Part shown: piece by piece, positions 36,083-44,500 of the stretch
Position numbering within the stretch: the first letter of the stretch is position 1
Layout: every line of letters begins with the position of its first letter
Assembly (NCBI RefSeq): GCF_014697585.1
Contig: NZ_JACJSB010000027.1
Location: 1 to 62,872 of the forward strand
From: Dolichospermum sp. FACHB-1091
GTDB lineage: Bacteria; Cyanobacteriota; Cyanobacteriia; Cyanobacteriales; Nostocaceae
Length of the DNA: 62,872 bases
Direction of reading: 5' to 3'
Translations under genes and position numbers: made by a program
The notes under the pieces: model-generated
Told to the model about the DNA's origin: nothing
Seen by the model: the letters and a program-made list of their open reading frames with translations, nothing else
Database searches by the model: none

Positions 36083-37723
36083 TCACCCTGTGCCGGAAAC
36101 TACCAACCGAAACCCGAAATCTTTGTAGCTATAGCTGGGGGAGACGTTAAGACGATAAGCAGAACGACAACGTCTAGGGTAAAGAATCCAAGAACCACCA
36201 CGCATAATTCGCAGATTTTCATCGCTAACCCAAGCACTACCGTTATTAGGTGCATTTATATAATTTTCATGCCAGCAATCTTCACACCACTCCCACACGT
36301 TCCCGTGCATATCATACAAACCAAAAGCATTTTGGGGAAAGTTTCCTACATCTGTGGTTTGTTTATATTTACCATAATGATTTACTAAATCCGTGGTGAT
36401 AGTGTTACCGAAGTAATAGGGGGTTGTGGTATTGGCTCTACAGGCATATTCCCATTCTGCTTCACTGGGCAAGCGATATGTTTTACCTGTACCCCTGCTT
36501 ATTCTAGCACAAAATTCCACTGCATCAAACCATGATACACATTCAACTGGGAGATTTGCACCTTGGAAGCGTGAAGGTTTGGGATTTAAATCAATCTTCA
36601 CTTTTGGTAAATCTGCCACTTTTTCCCATTGGGCTTGAGTAACAGGGTATTTCCCCATGTAGAATGGTGGAACTGTAACTTGATGTTGGGGTTTTTCCCA
36701 ATCATATCCCTCTCCTGGGGGTGAACCCATGAGAAATGTTCCTCCAGGAATAGCGACCATTTCCAAAATTACACCATTTCCTAAATCTTCCTTTTGGGTA
36801 ATTAGTGGTTTTGCTGGTGGGGGAGTAATTGCTGGTGTAAATTTCCGCGTTTGCAATGCTGAAAGGACTGCTGTTGCTGACTGAAAGCGATTAATAGGTA
36901 AGTCTTCCAACATTTTATCTAAAATTATTTCTAACTCATGACTCACAGAGGCATAGTTTTTCCATACCCACTGGATTTTTGTGGAGTCAAGCAGTAAATT
37001 AGAACCGTCAGATTTTTGTAAATGTCCCGTTAATAAGTGAATACAAGTTACAGCTAAACTGTAAAGATCGCTAGTAGGAAAAACTATCCCACGAAATTGT
37101 TCTGGTGGTGCATATCCAGGTGTACCTGTAATTGTACCAACTTTGGCGATAACACTTTCACATAGTTCATCGGAGACTCCAAAATTAACTAAAAATAAAG
37201 CACCATTTTGGGAACTTCTAATGATATTTTCTGGTTTAATATCTCCGTGAATAACTTGGTTGTCATGAATAAATTGTAAAACAGGCAATAATTCAGTTAA
37301 TATATTTTTTACTTCTGATTCGCTGAATTTTCCTTTTTGTTTTAATTCATTTAACAAATTTTGACCTGTGATAAATTCCTGAATTAAATAAAGTCTTCCT
37401 TGTTGTTGAAAGAATGCGAGTAAATCTGGAATTTGTGAATGTTTACCTAAATCTCGCAGTCGCAAAGCTTCTTGTTTGCATAACTCAGCGGCTTTTTCCA
37501 GCGCGGCGCTTCCCGACTGTCGGGGTAAAAATTGCTTAACTACACAGGGAGTGTCTAATTTGTGTTCGTCTACTGCTAAAAAGGTTCTCCCAAAGCCACT
37601 TTCAATAATAAAGTCTACACCGCGATAGCGTTCTTGCAAGACCATTTCGTTCCCACAATGTATACAAAATCGGGTTTTCTGGGGATTTTGGTATAGACAG
37701 TTGGGGTTAAAACACTGACTCAT
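36083..37723 (-). CDS. zinc-ribbon kinase-like protein (probable pseudokinase) with C-terminal FGE/lectin-fold variable domain
   Basis: This 546-residue protein has an N-terminal Cys4 ribbon (C4, C9, C20, C23) and a protein-kinase fold. K63 is present in CVVKQF, but the catalytic loop reads VIHGDIKPENII (HGD, not HRD). The metal-binding DFG reads N180-F-G (codon AAT), so catalysis is doubtful. Residues about 318-546 are an FGE-sulfatase/C-type-lectin-fold domain (MVAIPGGTFLMGSPPGE...LPSEAEWEYACRA...NVWEWCEDCW). It lacks the first of the paired cysteines of true formylglycine enzymes. The last 39 residues look like a retroelement-diversified variable region (see 36107-36202). The same domain ends the caspase-like protein at 38435. 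Confidence 0.9.
   Translation of the reverse strand: MSQCFNPNCLYQNPQKTRFCIHCGNEMVLQERYRGVDFIIESGFGRTFLAVDEHKLDTPCVVKQFLPRQSGSAALEKAAELCKQEALRLRDLGKHSQIPDLLAFFQQQGRLYLIQEFITGQNLLNELKQKGKFSESEVKNILTELLPVLQFIHDNQVIHGDIKPENIIRSSQNGALFLVNFGVSDELCESVIAKVGTITGTPGYAPPEQFRGIVFPTSDLYSLAVTCIHLLTGHLQKSDGSNLLLDSTKIQWVWKNYASVSHELEIILDKMLEDLPINRFQSATAVLSALQTRKFTPAITPPPAKPLITQKEDLGNGVILEMVAIPGGTFLMGSPPGEGYDWEKPQHQVTVPPFYMGKYPVTQAQWEKVADLPKVKIDLNPKPSRFQGANLPVECVSWFDAVEFCARISRGTGKTYRLPSEAEWEYACRANTTTPYYFGNTITTDLVNHYGKYKQTTDVGNFPQNAFGLYDMHGNVWEWCEDCWHENYINAPNNGSAWVSDENLRIMRGGSWILYPRRCRSAYRLNVSPSYSYKDFGFRLVVSGTG
36107..36202 (-). other. candidate DGR variable region VR2 (kinase-like protein C terminus)
   Basis: Coding strand, from RGGSW (36188-36202) to GFR (36107-36115). 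Between the fixed words RGGSW, CRSAYR and FGFR, codons are mostly of the form NNC or NNT: ATT CTT TAC, then CTT AAC GTC TCC, then AGC TAT AGC TAC. Each of these can be derived from an AAC or AAT template codon by changing only adenines, the signature of diversity-generating retroelements. It aligns codon for codon with VR1 at 38465-38560 in the framework positions. Confidence 0.65.
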
Positions 37724-37935
37724 AGATGTACGTAAATTATATTGTTATATTCTAGTTCACATTCTCCACCCTACTTCAAACACATAGACTATTCTATCGG
37801 TTTTTACTTAAATAAACACATACCTGTAAAAATAAAAGTTACATTTTGTGATAAAAAAATTAAGAAAGGAAGTAATAATAACCATCTGCGTGTTTAACTA
37901 TCCTAGCACGGAGCAATCTTGGTAACGGCGATTTA

Positions 37936-38313
37936 TTGGGTCTAATAGGGACTTTCCCCTCCGGTAAATGGTTTTTTTATGAAGAAGTTTTAAAAGTTGC
38001 CAATTATCTGATTTTTGACCCCAGTACGGGTATTTTGGAGGTACATCGGTTACAAAATTCGGGAAAATATGAATTACGTTCTCCTGATGAAAATAACCGT
38101 TATTGGTTAGAGGAGATGGAATTATTTATTGGTGTGTGGTCAGGAAAGCGCGAAAACCGTGATGGTTACTGGTTGCGCTGGTGGGATAAAGACGGTAATT
38201 TGTTATTGTGGGGGTTTGAGTTGGTTGAGCAGGAACGACGAGAAAAGGAAGCTGCTTTACAACGTTTAGCAGATTTGGAGAAACGATTGCTAAATGCGGG
38301 AATTGAAGTTTAA
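37936..38313 (+). pseudogene. C-terminal fragment of a Uma2-family protein
   Basis: The 125-residue frame corresponds to the last part of long Uma2/DUF820 proteins: EEVLKVANYLIFDPSTGILEVHRL, then GVWSGKRENRDGYWLRWWDKDGNLLLWGFELVEQERREKEAALQRLADLEKRLLNAGI. The N-terminal core with the catalytic aspartate is missing. The only start is a TTG without a clear ribosome-binding site, and the upstream 150 bases do not continue the family. It lies between the two FGE-domain genes on the opposite strand. Confidence 0.7.
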
Positions 38314-38434
38314 ACTAGATTCTGTTTCCAAGGATAATCCTCAAAAAAAATTTTTAGATCGCTCCGTTCCACTACGCTTTGAAGGGTAAAGAAAAGAAGA
38401 GCAAAGAGCAAAAGCGTAAGAGTGTAAAGGGCTA

Positions 38435-40237
38435 CTAAGTCCTCGCCGCACCAGTACATACAACCCGAAAACCAAAATTGTTGTAGAGGTAGAGGAGGTC
38501 GAGGTCGTTGCGATAAGCAGAACGGCAATAGTAAGGAGCGTAGTACCACGAACCACCGCGCAGCAGCTTGGCAATACCGCTTTGACTTGTCCAAACACTA
38601 CCATCTTTAGGCGCATTTGAATAATTATCATGCCAATCGTCTTGACACCATTCCCAGACATTCCCGTGCATATCGTATAATCCAAAAGCATTAGGGGGAA
38701 AACTACCTACATCTGTTGTTTCTTGAAGATATTTACCTTTTGGCTCAGAAGCATAGGTGTAAGTTCCATTATAATTAGCTAACTCAGTTGTAATCGTTTC
38801 CCCAAAATGAAAGGGTGTAGTCGTCCCCGCACGACAAGCATATTCCCATTCTGCTTCGCTGGGTAGACGATATTCCCGTCCTGTCTTTTGACTCAACTTT
38901 TGACAAAAATCTACAGCATTATTCCAAGACACTTGTTCTACAGGACGTTTTGCTCCTTTTTGAGTGAAATAAGAAGGATTTTTACCCATGATTTGTTGGT
39001 ACTGTTCTTGAGTTACAACAAATTTACCCATAGAAAAACCAGGTACATTTACCTGATGTTGTGGACTTTCATCTTGACTCCGACCTTTTTCTGATTCTGG
39101 TGAACCCATCATAAAAGAACCACCAGGGATTTGTACCATATCCAGGGTGATACCATTACCCAAATCTTCTTTAAAATATGCAGCTTGATGATTCTCTTGA
39201 TTAACTATTTTTCCTGTTTTGTCAACTGTTACCGTTTCAAAAAATTCCTTTAAAAGAAATTGTGGGTATTCGTCACCTCTAGATAGACCAATAGATTGAG
39301 GATTATTAACCTTTAAAGGAACTGGTTTTTCTATTGAATTATTCTTTTTAATTGCAATTCTTTTAATAGCCCTTACTGCTTTTGAATCAGCACGAGATAC
39401 TCTTAAAACCCTGATCCATAATTGATCTGCTAAATCTAAATTTCCTTCATTTTCAGCTTCAGATGCCTCAACCTTTAAAGTCTCAACATCTTTAAGAGTG
39501 GCAGATTGCTCCAACAAAATATAATGTATTTTATATGGCGGTTCTGCCTTGAGATAAGGATTTTGAATTGGTTTTTGATATTTAATATTTAATTTAGGAA
39601 CAGCAGAATTGAGATATCTATCTAATCGTTCCACAGTGGCACGATGTAACCTTAAACCTTTTAATAGTGTATATGTAAATGAACCATGTTGTAATTCGGC
39701 AATTTCCCAAGATTTTTGGTTAGCAGTACAGGAATAAAAGGTAATTACTCCTTGATGCTTCTGTTCACCTATTCCTAAACCACTACGACTACTTTCTTCT
39801 CGACAAGCATCTAATAACAAAACTACATTATCAGCACGACTACGACGCAATCTTTCGGTGATGTATTCAACGGAAATAGCTGTATGTTCAATAGCACCAG
39901 GATCACTATCTGCAAGCATTAAATAATCTTTGTCAGCATGACGCATACCATGACCAGCAAAAAAGAACCATAAATTATCCCCTGGTTCTAATAGAGGTTG
40001 TTCAAATTGTGCTTGTAAAAATCGCCGCAACCGTCCGTAAGTTGGTTGAGTGGGAATGGGTGGACTGGTATTAATAGGTGGAGAGTCCTCTGTAAATAAA
40101 AACACCTGATCAAATTTGGCTTCTTCCCGAAACCAAGCGGCCATTGCTTCTGCATCCCGTTTAGCAAAATTCATCGGTTGCAGGTTATCATATTGATTAA
40201 TGCCAATACTAATTGCCCAGTTCTTACTCATTTTCAT
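38435..40237 (-). CDS. caspase-like (C14) protease with C-terminal FGE/lectin-fold variable domain
   Basis: This 600-residue protein has an N-terminal caspase/metacaspase fold with its dyad intact: H96 in WFFFAGHG and C145 in VLLLDACREE. A helical, TPR-like linker (residues about 245-300) and a connecting segment (FFETVTVDKTGKIVNQ) follow. The C-terminal FGE/C-type-lectin-like domain is residues about 360-600 (VQIPGGSFMMGSPESE...RLPSEAEWEYACRAG...NVWEWCQDDW). Its final 41 residues carry a strongly diversified codon tract (see 38465-38560). The Trypco1-like gene lies 44 bases upstream on the same strand, indicating an operon. A start two codons in (40231) is also possible. Confidence 0.93.
   Translation of the reverse strand: MKMSKNWAISIGINQYDNLQPMNFAKRDAEAMAAWFREEAKFDQVFLFTEDSPPINTSPPIPTQPTYGRLRRFLQAQFEQPLLEPGDNLWFFFAGHGMRHADKDYLMLADSDPGAIEHTAISVEYITERLRRSRADNVVLLLDACREESSRSGLGIGEQKHQGVITFYSCTANQKSWEIAELQHGSFTYTLLKGLRLHRATVERLDRYLNSAVPKLNIKYQKPIQNPYLKAEPPYKIHYILLEQSATLKDVETLKVEASEAENEGNLDLADQLWIRVLRVSRADSKAVRAIKRIAIKKNNSIEKPVPLKVNNPQSIGLSRGDEYPQFLLKEFFETVTVDKTGKIVNQENHQAAYFKEDLGNGITLDMVQIPGGSFMMGSPESEKGRSQDESPQHQVNVPGFSMGKFVVTQEQYQQIMGKNPSYFTQKGAKRPVEQVSWNNAVDFCQKLSQKTGREYRLPSEAEWEYACRAGTTTPFHFGETITTELANYNGTYTYASEPKGKYLQETTDVGSFPPNAFGLYDMHGNVWEWCQDDWHDNYSNAPKDGSVWTSQSGIAKLLRGGSWYYAPYYCRSAYRNDLDLLYLYNNFGFRVVCTGAART
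38465..38560 (-). other. candidate DGR variable region VR1 (caspase-like protein C terminus)
   Basis: Coding strand, from RGGSW (38546-38560) to GFR (38465-38473). After the fixed word CRSAYR the codons run AAC GAC CTC GAC CTC CTC, then TAC CTC TAC AAC. These are ten NNC codons in a row, all reachable from AAC by substituting adenines only. Before it, W is followed by TAC TAC GCT CCT TAC TAT. Such runs are not expected from ordinary codon use here, where T- and A-ending codons dominate. The matching template and reverse transcriptase are not in the window. Confidence 0.75.
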
Positions 40238-40281
40238 CTATGATTGTCGCTTGAATTTAAAAGTCAGACTGCCTTTACCGC

Positions 40282-40641
40282 CTACTTTTCCCCCGTTCCG
40301 AATAAACTCAGTTGTCCTTCTCCATTCACTTCTACAGAAACTTCTACTTCGTCTAGGCGGATTTTAGAGTCAGGATCATCTGCTTCATCTAAACATTCTC
40401 GCATAGCTTGTATAAATCCTCTCATTTCCTGCTTGAGTTTTGTGACTTCAACTTTACGCCTAGTAATTACTAATTTGTCTTTTTCTTTGGTAACTATTAT
40501 TTGTTCTTCTGTAGTTTTACGTCCTAATAATCCACCTGTATCACCACTACTTCTAGCACCGCTAATGGTCGTCGTTGAGGTTTCCGCGACTTCTTCAGTA
40601 ATAATCCATAAACTGTCTGGGGTAGAAAATTCTGCTGACAT
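40282..40641 (-). CDS. trypsin-co-occurring domain 1 (Trypco1/CU044_2847-like) protein
   Basis: This is a 119-residue soluble protein. Its middle and end read LKQEMRGFIQAMRECLDEADDPDSKIRLDEVEVSVEVNGEGQLSLFGTGEK. The pattern of a helix followed by LDEVEVSVEVNGEG resembles Trypco1-type domains, which are predicted adaptor or effector-associated modules found next to trypsin-like and caspase-like proteases in multicellular bacteria. The caspase-like gene follows after 44 bases. The assignment rests on pattern and context. Confidence 0.65.
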   Translation of the reverse strand: MSAEFSTPDSLWIITEEVAETSTTTISGARSSGDTGGLLGRKTTEEQIIVTKEKDKLVITRRKVEVTKLKQEMRGFIQAMRECLDEADDPDSKIRLDEVEVSVEVNGEGQLSLFGTGEK

Positions 40642-40701
40642 AAAACTTACTACTTGTATGGTTATGAAAATAAATTACCACAAGTCGTCATATTTATCAA
40701 A

Positions 40702-40780
40702 GGGCGGGCAAGATGCCCACCCCACAAGATTTTAGTCTTGACTTGATATGGCGGGCAAGATGTCCACCCCACAAGATTTG
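40702..40780. repeat. two tandem-placed GGCGGGCAAGATGCCC-type repeat units
   Basis: GGCGGGCAAGATGCCCACCC and GGCGGGCAAGATGTCCACCC stand 46 bases apart, each followed by CACAAGATTT and AGTCTT. Related hairpins occur near 1980-2003 (GCGGGCAAGATGCCCGC), 24593 and 25040. They lie between proS and the Trypco1-like gene. Confidence 0.8.
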
Positions 40781-40784
40781 AGTC

Positions 40785-42593
40785 TTAACTTGCTATTGCG
40801 TCCTTAATCCATTGTTGTAATGTATTAACGACTTCTTCAATGGCTATTTCTTGAGATTCACGAGTTGCGCGTTTGACTATTTCGACTTTACCATTTGTAA
40901 TGGCGCGACCGGTGACAATTCTGAAGGGAATACCAATTAAATCCGCATCTTTGAATTTAACACCCGCTCGTTCATCTCTATCATCTAATAAGGTTTCTAC
41001 TCCTGCTTGATTAAGTTCTGTGTAAAGTTTTTCGGCAACGGCGATTTGTTGGGCATCTTTAATGTTAGGAATTGTGATAATGGCGTGATATGGTGCGATC
41101 GCTATTGGCCAAATTATGCCATCTTTATCATAGGATTGTTCTACGGCTGATTGTGCTAACCGTGACACACCCACACCATAACAACCCATAACTAAAGGCT
41201 TTTCTTCTCCCTGTTCATTGGTATAAGTTGCACCCATAGCTTGAGAGTATTTTGTACCGAGTTGGAAAATATGACCAGCTTCGATGCCTCTAGCTGTTTG
41301 TAGGCTTTGGTTTGGGTCATGCACAGAGCGATCGCCTAATTTTGCCTTACGAATATCTACGGTTATCGCAGGTAATGTAAATTGCTCAGACCAATTTGCA
41401 CCAACCACGTGAAAACCGCTGGTATTAGCACCAGTGACAAAGTTCTTTAACTCCACAGCAGTTTTATCTACCAACCGGACAAACTGAGAATTTACCTGTT
41501 TATTAACCGCAATATAATCATCACTAATATCTGGTGCAATATAACCTAAAGGTAAAGATTTAGCTTGCCATGTTCCTTGAGCTTCAACATTTGGTACAGT
41601 TAAAGTCAGAATCGTTTTAGCACCAAATCCAGGAGCTAATTTAGTCAATTCATTTTGTAACTTAACTTCATTAATTTCCTGATCTCCACGAATACTAATC
41701 AAAACCAAAACCGTTAAACCATTATCATAAACAGTTTGATATAAAACGTTTTTGACCACTTGAGTAGGAGAACATTTCAAGAAACTACAAAGTTTTTCAA
41801 TAGTATCAGTCAGGGGAGTTTCCCGTTTTTCGTAACTTGTAAAAGGTGAAATTTCCGCTTCCGCTGGTAAAGAAACCGCTTTTTCAACATTGGCTGCATA
41901 TTTACCATCTTCAGTATATAAAACCTCATCTTCTCCTGCATCTGCTAACACCATAAACTCCGTCGAACCAGAACCACCAATAGCCCCAGAATCAGCTTCC
42001 ACAGCCCGAAAAGCTAAACCAGAACGCCGCAACATATTACTATAAGCAGTGTACATTTCCTGGTAAGTTTTTTTCAAACTTTCTTCATCAGCATGGAAAG
42101 AATAACCATCCTTCATAATAAATTCTCGTCCGCGCATTAAACCAAACCGGGGACGAATTTCATCACGAAATTTAGTTTGGATTTGATACAAATGCAGAGG
42201 TAATTGACGATATGAACGAATCATATCACGGGCCACAGTAGTAATTACTTCCTCATGAGTTGGACCTAATCCTAATTGTTGTTCTCTTCTATCAACCAAA
42301 GAAAACATAATTCCTTCAGCCTTAGTATAAGTATCCCATCTTCCCGACTCTTGCCATAATTCCGCCGGTTGTAACTGCGGTAATAAACATTCTTGTGCGC
42401 CAGTAGCATTCATTTCTTCGCGCACAATTTGAGAAACCTTTTGCAAAACTCGCCACATTAGGGGAAGATAAGCATAAACCCCACTACCAATGCGACGGAT
42501 ATAACCAGCACGGAGTAGTAATTTATGGCTAGGGATTTCCGCATCAGCCGGATCATCTCTTAGTGTAACAAATAACATTTGTGATAACCGCAT
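40785..42593 (-). CDS. proS: prolyl-tRNA synthetase
   Basis: ProS charges tRNA-Pro. The 602-residue, bacterial-type class II enzyme has motif 2-like [29 protein letters not shown]. It has the inserted editing domain (residues about 225-400, including [15 protein letters not shown] just after), motif 3 [19 protein letters not shown] and the C-terminal anticodon-binding domain. Length and domain order are normal for ProS with the editing insert. It is a single housekeeping gene next to the accessory cluster. Confidence 0.97.
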   Translation of the reverse strand: MRLSQMLFVTLRDDPADAEIPSHKLLLRAGYIRRIGSGVYAYLPLMWRVLQKVSQIVREEMNATGAQECLLPQLQPAELWQESGRWDTYTKAEGIMFSLVDRREQQLGLGPTHEEVITTVARDMIRSYRQLPLHLYQIQTKFRDEIRPRFGLMRGREFIMKDGYSFHADEESLKKTYQEMYTAYSNMLRRSGLAFRAVEADSGAIGGSGSTEFMVLADAGEDEVLYTEDGKYAANVEKAVSLPAEAEISPFTSYEKRETPLTDTIEKLCSFLKCSPTQVVKNVLYQTVYDNGLTVLVLISIRGDQEINEVKLQNELTKLAPGFGAKTILTLTVPNVEAQGTWQAKSLPLGYIAPDISDDYIAVNKQVNSQFVRLVDKTAVELKNFVTGANTSGFHVVGANWSEQFTLPAITVDIRKAKLGDRSVHDPNQSLQTARGIEAGHIFQLGTKYSQAMGATYTNEQGEEKPLVMGCYGVGVSRLAQSAVEQSYDKDGIIWPIAIAPYHAIITIPNIKDAQQIAVAEKLYTELNQAGVETLLDDRDERAGVKFKDADLIGIPFRIVTGRAITNGKVEIVKRATRESQEIAIEEVVNTLQQWIKDAIAS

Positions 42594-42784
42594 TCTTTTT
42601 ACCTTTATTTGCTAATTTTTCAAATCAGTTACGTCTAAAATATTTCCATGTAGTCGAAAAAGTTTTGTAGTAAAGACTTACAACCTAGACCACAGAATGA
42701 ATTAATCTATTTCTTTGCGTCCTTGCTCCTTTGCGTCTTTGCGCGAAACAATAGTTTTACATCTAACTTGAGGAGATCATTACC

Positions 42785-44182
42785 TTGTCTAAAGCAATGT
42801 ATCAAGCCCAACCACCTTTAGAATTTATCCCGCCAGCTTTTAACCCTTTATTGTTAAAATTGGTACATTTAGTTTTACCTAACTGGATGCAGTGGAAAAC
42901 ACCCATTAGCAACATTGAAGCAAACAACGTTGAAACTTTAGCCAATTGCTATCAACGATTTCAGGATGGTAAAATCCGGTTTATGTTAGCATTTCGTCAT
43001 CCGCAAACAGCAGACCCGCTTTGTTTAACTTATTTACTGTCCCAAATCTTGCCTAAAGTAGCACGAATTGGGGGTATACAGCTACAATATCCGCCTCATG
43101 CTCATTTTATCTATGATCGGGGCATTCCCCTCTGGGCAGGAGATCATGTAGGTTGGGTCATTTCCCATTTGGGGGGAACTCCCATTCAACGTGGTAAAGC
43201 TGACTGGACTGGGTTGCGTTCTGCGCGAGATTTGTATATTAACGGTCAGTTTCCCATGGCTGCTGCGCCGGAAGGTGGTACAAATGGTTTATCAGAGATT
43301 ATTAGTCCTTTAGAACCGGGTATAGCCCAGATGGGTTTTTGGTGTGTAGAGGATTTACAAAAAGCCGGAAGAGAAGAGGAAGTTTTAATTTTACCAATTG
43401 GGATTAAATATAGTTATGTGAATGAGCCTTGGGATAATATAGCAAATTTATTAACTGAATTAGAAGCAGCCAGTGGTTTATTGATAAATCAGGAAAAAAC
43501 AGACACTTCTTTTACTGTACTTTATCCCCGATTATTAAGTTTAGCTGAACATTTGTTAGGGATAATGGAGCAATTTTACACTAAGTTCTATCATCAAAAA
43601 TTACCAGATGAAAAAATTACCAATGGGGAAATTACAGATAGAAATGAGGCTTTAGCTTATCGCTTACAATCTGTGATGAATATTGCTTTATTTATTGCAG
43701 AACAATATTTTGATTTACCATCTAGAGGTCATTGGAATGATAGATGTAGACGGGTAGAACAAGCCGGTTGGAATTACATATTTAGGGAAGATTTTAAGGA
43801 TATTAAATTATTATCAACTATTGAGAAAAATTTAGGAGATAGAGTTGCTGAAGAAGCAAATTTTCGGATGTGGCACATGAGATTAGTTGAGAGTTTTGTA
43901 GCTGTTTCTGGAACTTATATCCGCGAAAAACCAACGGTGGAAAGATTTGCAGAAATGACTTTACTTTTATGGGATATGGTTAATAAAATTAAGGGAAATA
44001 TGACCTTAAATCGTCCCCAATTGGGTAAGCAGCAGGTGAAGATAACTGTGGGTGAACCAATTTCTGTTTCTGAACGTTATCCTGTTTATAAAAGTAGTCG
44101 AGTTGCTGCTAGACAATGTGTGGCTGAGTTGACGAGTGATTTACAACAAGTTTTGGAGGGTTTGATAAATAGGGCTTGCTGA
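42785..44182 (+). CDS. PlsC-like acyltransferase family protein
   Basis: This 465-residue protein contains the acyltransferase HX4D motif as RHPQTAD and the substrate-binding EGGT motif in AAPEGGTNG, both in the first 170 residues. This matches the lysophosphatidate/glycerol-phosphate acyltransferase fold. The C-terminal 250 residues are helical and are specific to a cyanobacterial subfamily, so the acyl acceptor is not certain. The start is taken as TTG 42785 because GAGGAG lies about ten bases ahead. An ATG at 42797 is the alternative. Confidence 0.8.
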   Translation: MSKAMYQAQPPLEFIPPAFNPLLLKLVHLVLPNWMQWKTPISNIEANNVETLANCYQRFQDGKIRFMLAFRHPQTADPLCLTYLLSQILPKVARIGGIQLQYPPHAHFIYDRGIPLWAGDHVGWVISHLGGTPIQRGKADWTGLRSARDLYINGQFPMAAAPEGGTNGLSEIISPLEPGIAQMGFWCVEDLQKAGREEEVLILPIGIKYSYVNEPWDNIANLLTELEAASGLLINQEKTDTSFTVLYPRLLSLAEHLLGIMEQFYTKFYHQKLPDEKITNGEITDRNEALAYRLQSVMNIALFIAEQYFDLPSRGHWNDRCRRVEQAGWNYIFREDFKDIKLLSTIEKNLGDRVAEEANFRMWHMRLVESFVAVSGTYIREKPTVERFAEMTLLLWDMVNKIKGNMTLNRPQLGKQQVKITVGEPISVSERYPVYKSSRVAARQCVAELTSDLQQVLEGLINRAC

Positions 44183-44500
44183 AAAAGTTGTCTGTATCGC
44201 ACAAGTTTTAAATTTAAGTTTGGCAGAAATTAGCCAGATTATCCAACAATAGAATATCAAAACAACGGAACAATAAAAATGATTTAATCAGTTCCAGAAA
44301 ATACTACTGTTGAAGAAAAAGAGATTACCTAATCACCAAAACTAAACAAGAGATAGATTCTTGACTTCAACAGTAATACGTATTACAAATCATCTAAACC
44401 AGTTTAATGTATAGAACTTCACAAAAATAAATCTTCAATGACAACGCGACACAAAAAATGATAAGGTTATTACCTTTAAAATACCTTATCGTTTATCAGT
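44183..44500. other. intergenic region, no gene seen
   Basis: These 318 AT-rich bases contain no credible gene. One short frame after the acyltransferase stop (reading CIAQVLNLSLAEISQIIQQ) looks like a decayed coding remnant, but I cannot name it. The promoter of murF should lie near the right end. Confidence 0.35.

Noticed and set aside
38310-38691. Open frames of 94 and 116 codons overlapping the caspase 3' end
   Set aside because: They are alternate frames of the variable region and its downstream repeat-like tail. They have no ribosome-binding site and no recognisable domain.
36083-40237. FGE-sulfatase domains as true formylglycine-generating enzymes
   Set aside because: The first of the paired active-site cysteines is missing in both (RGGSWI and RGGSWY), and no sulfatase gene is nearby. 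A binding-domain role is more likely.
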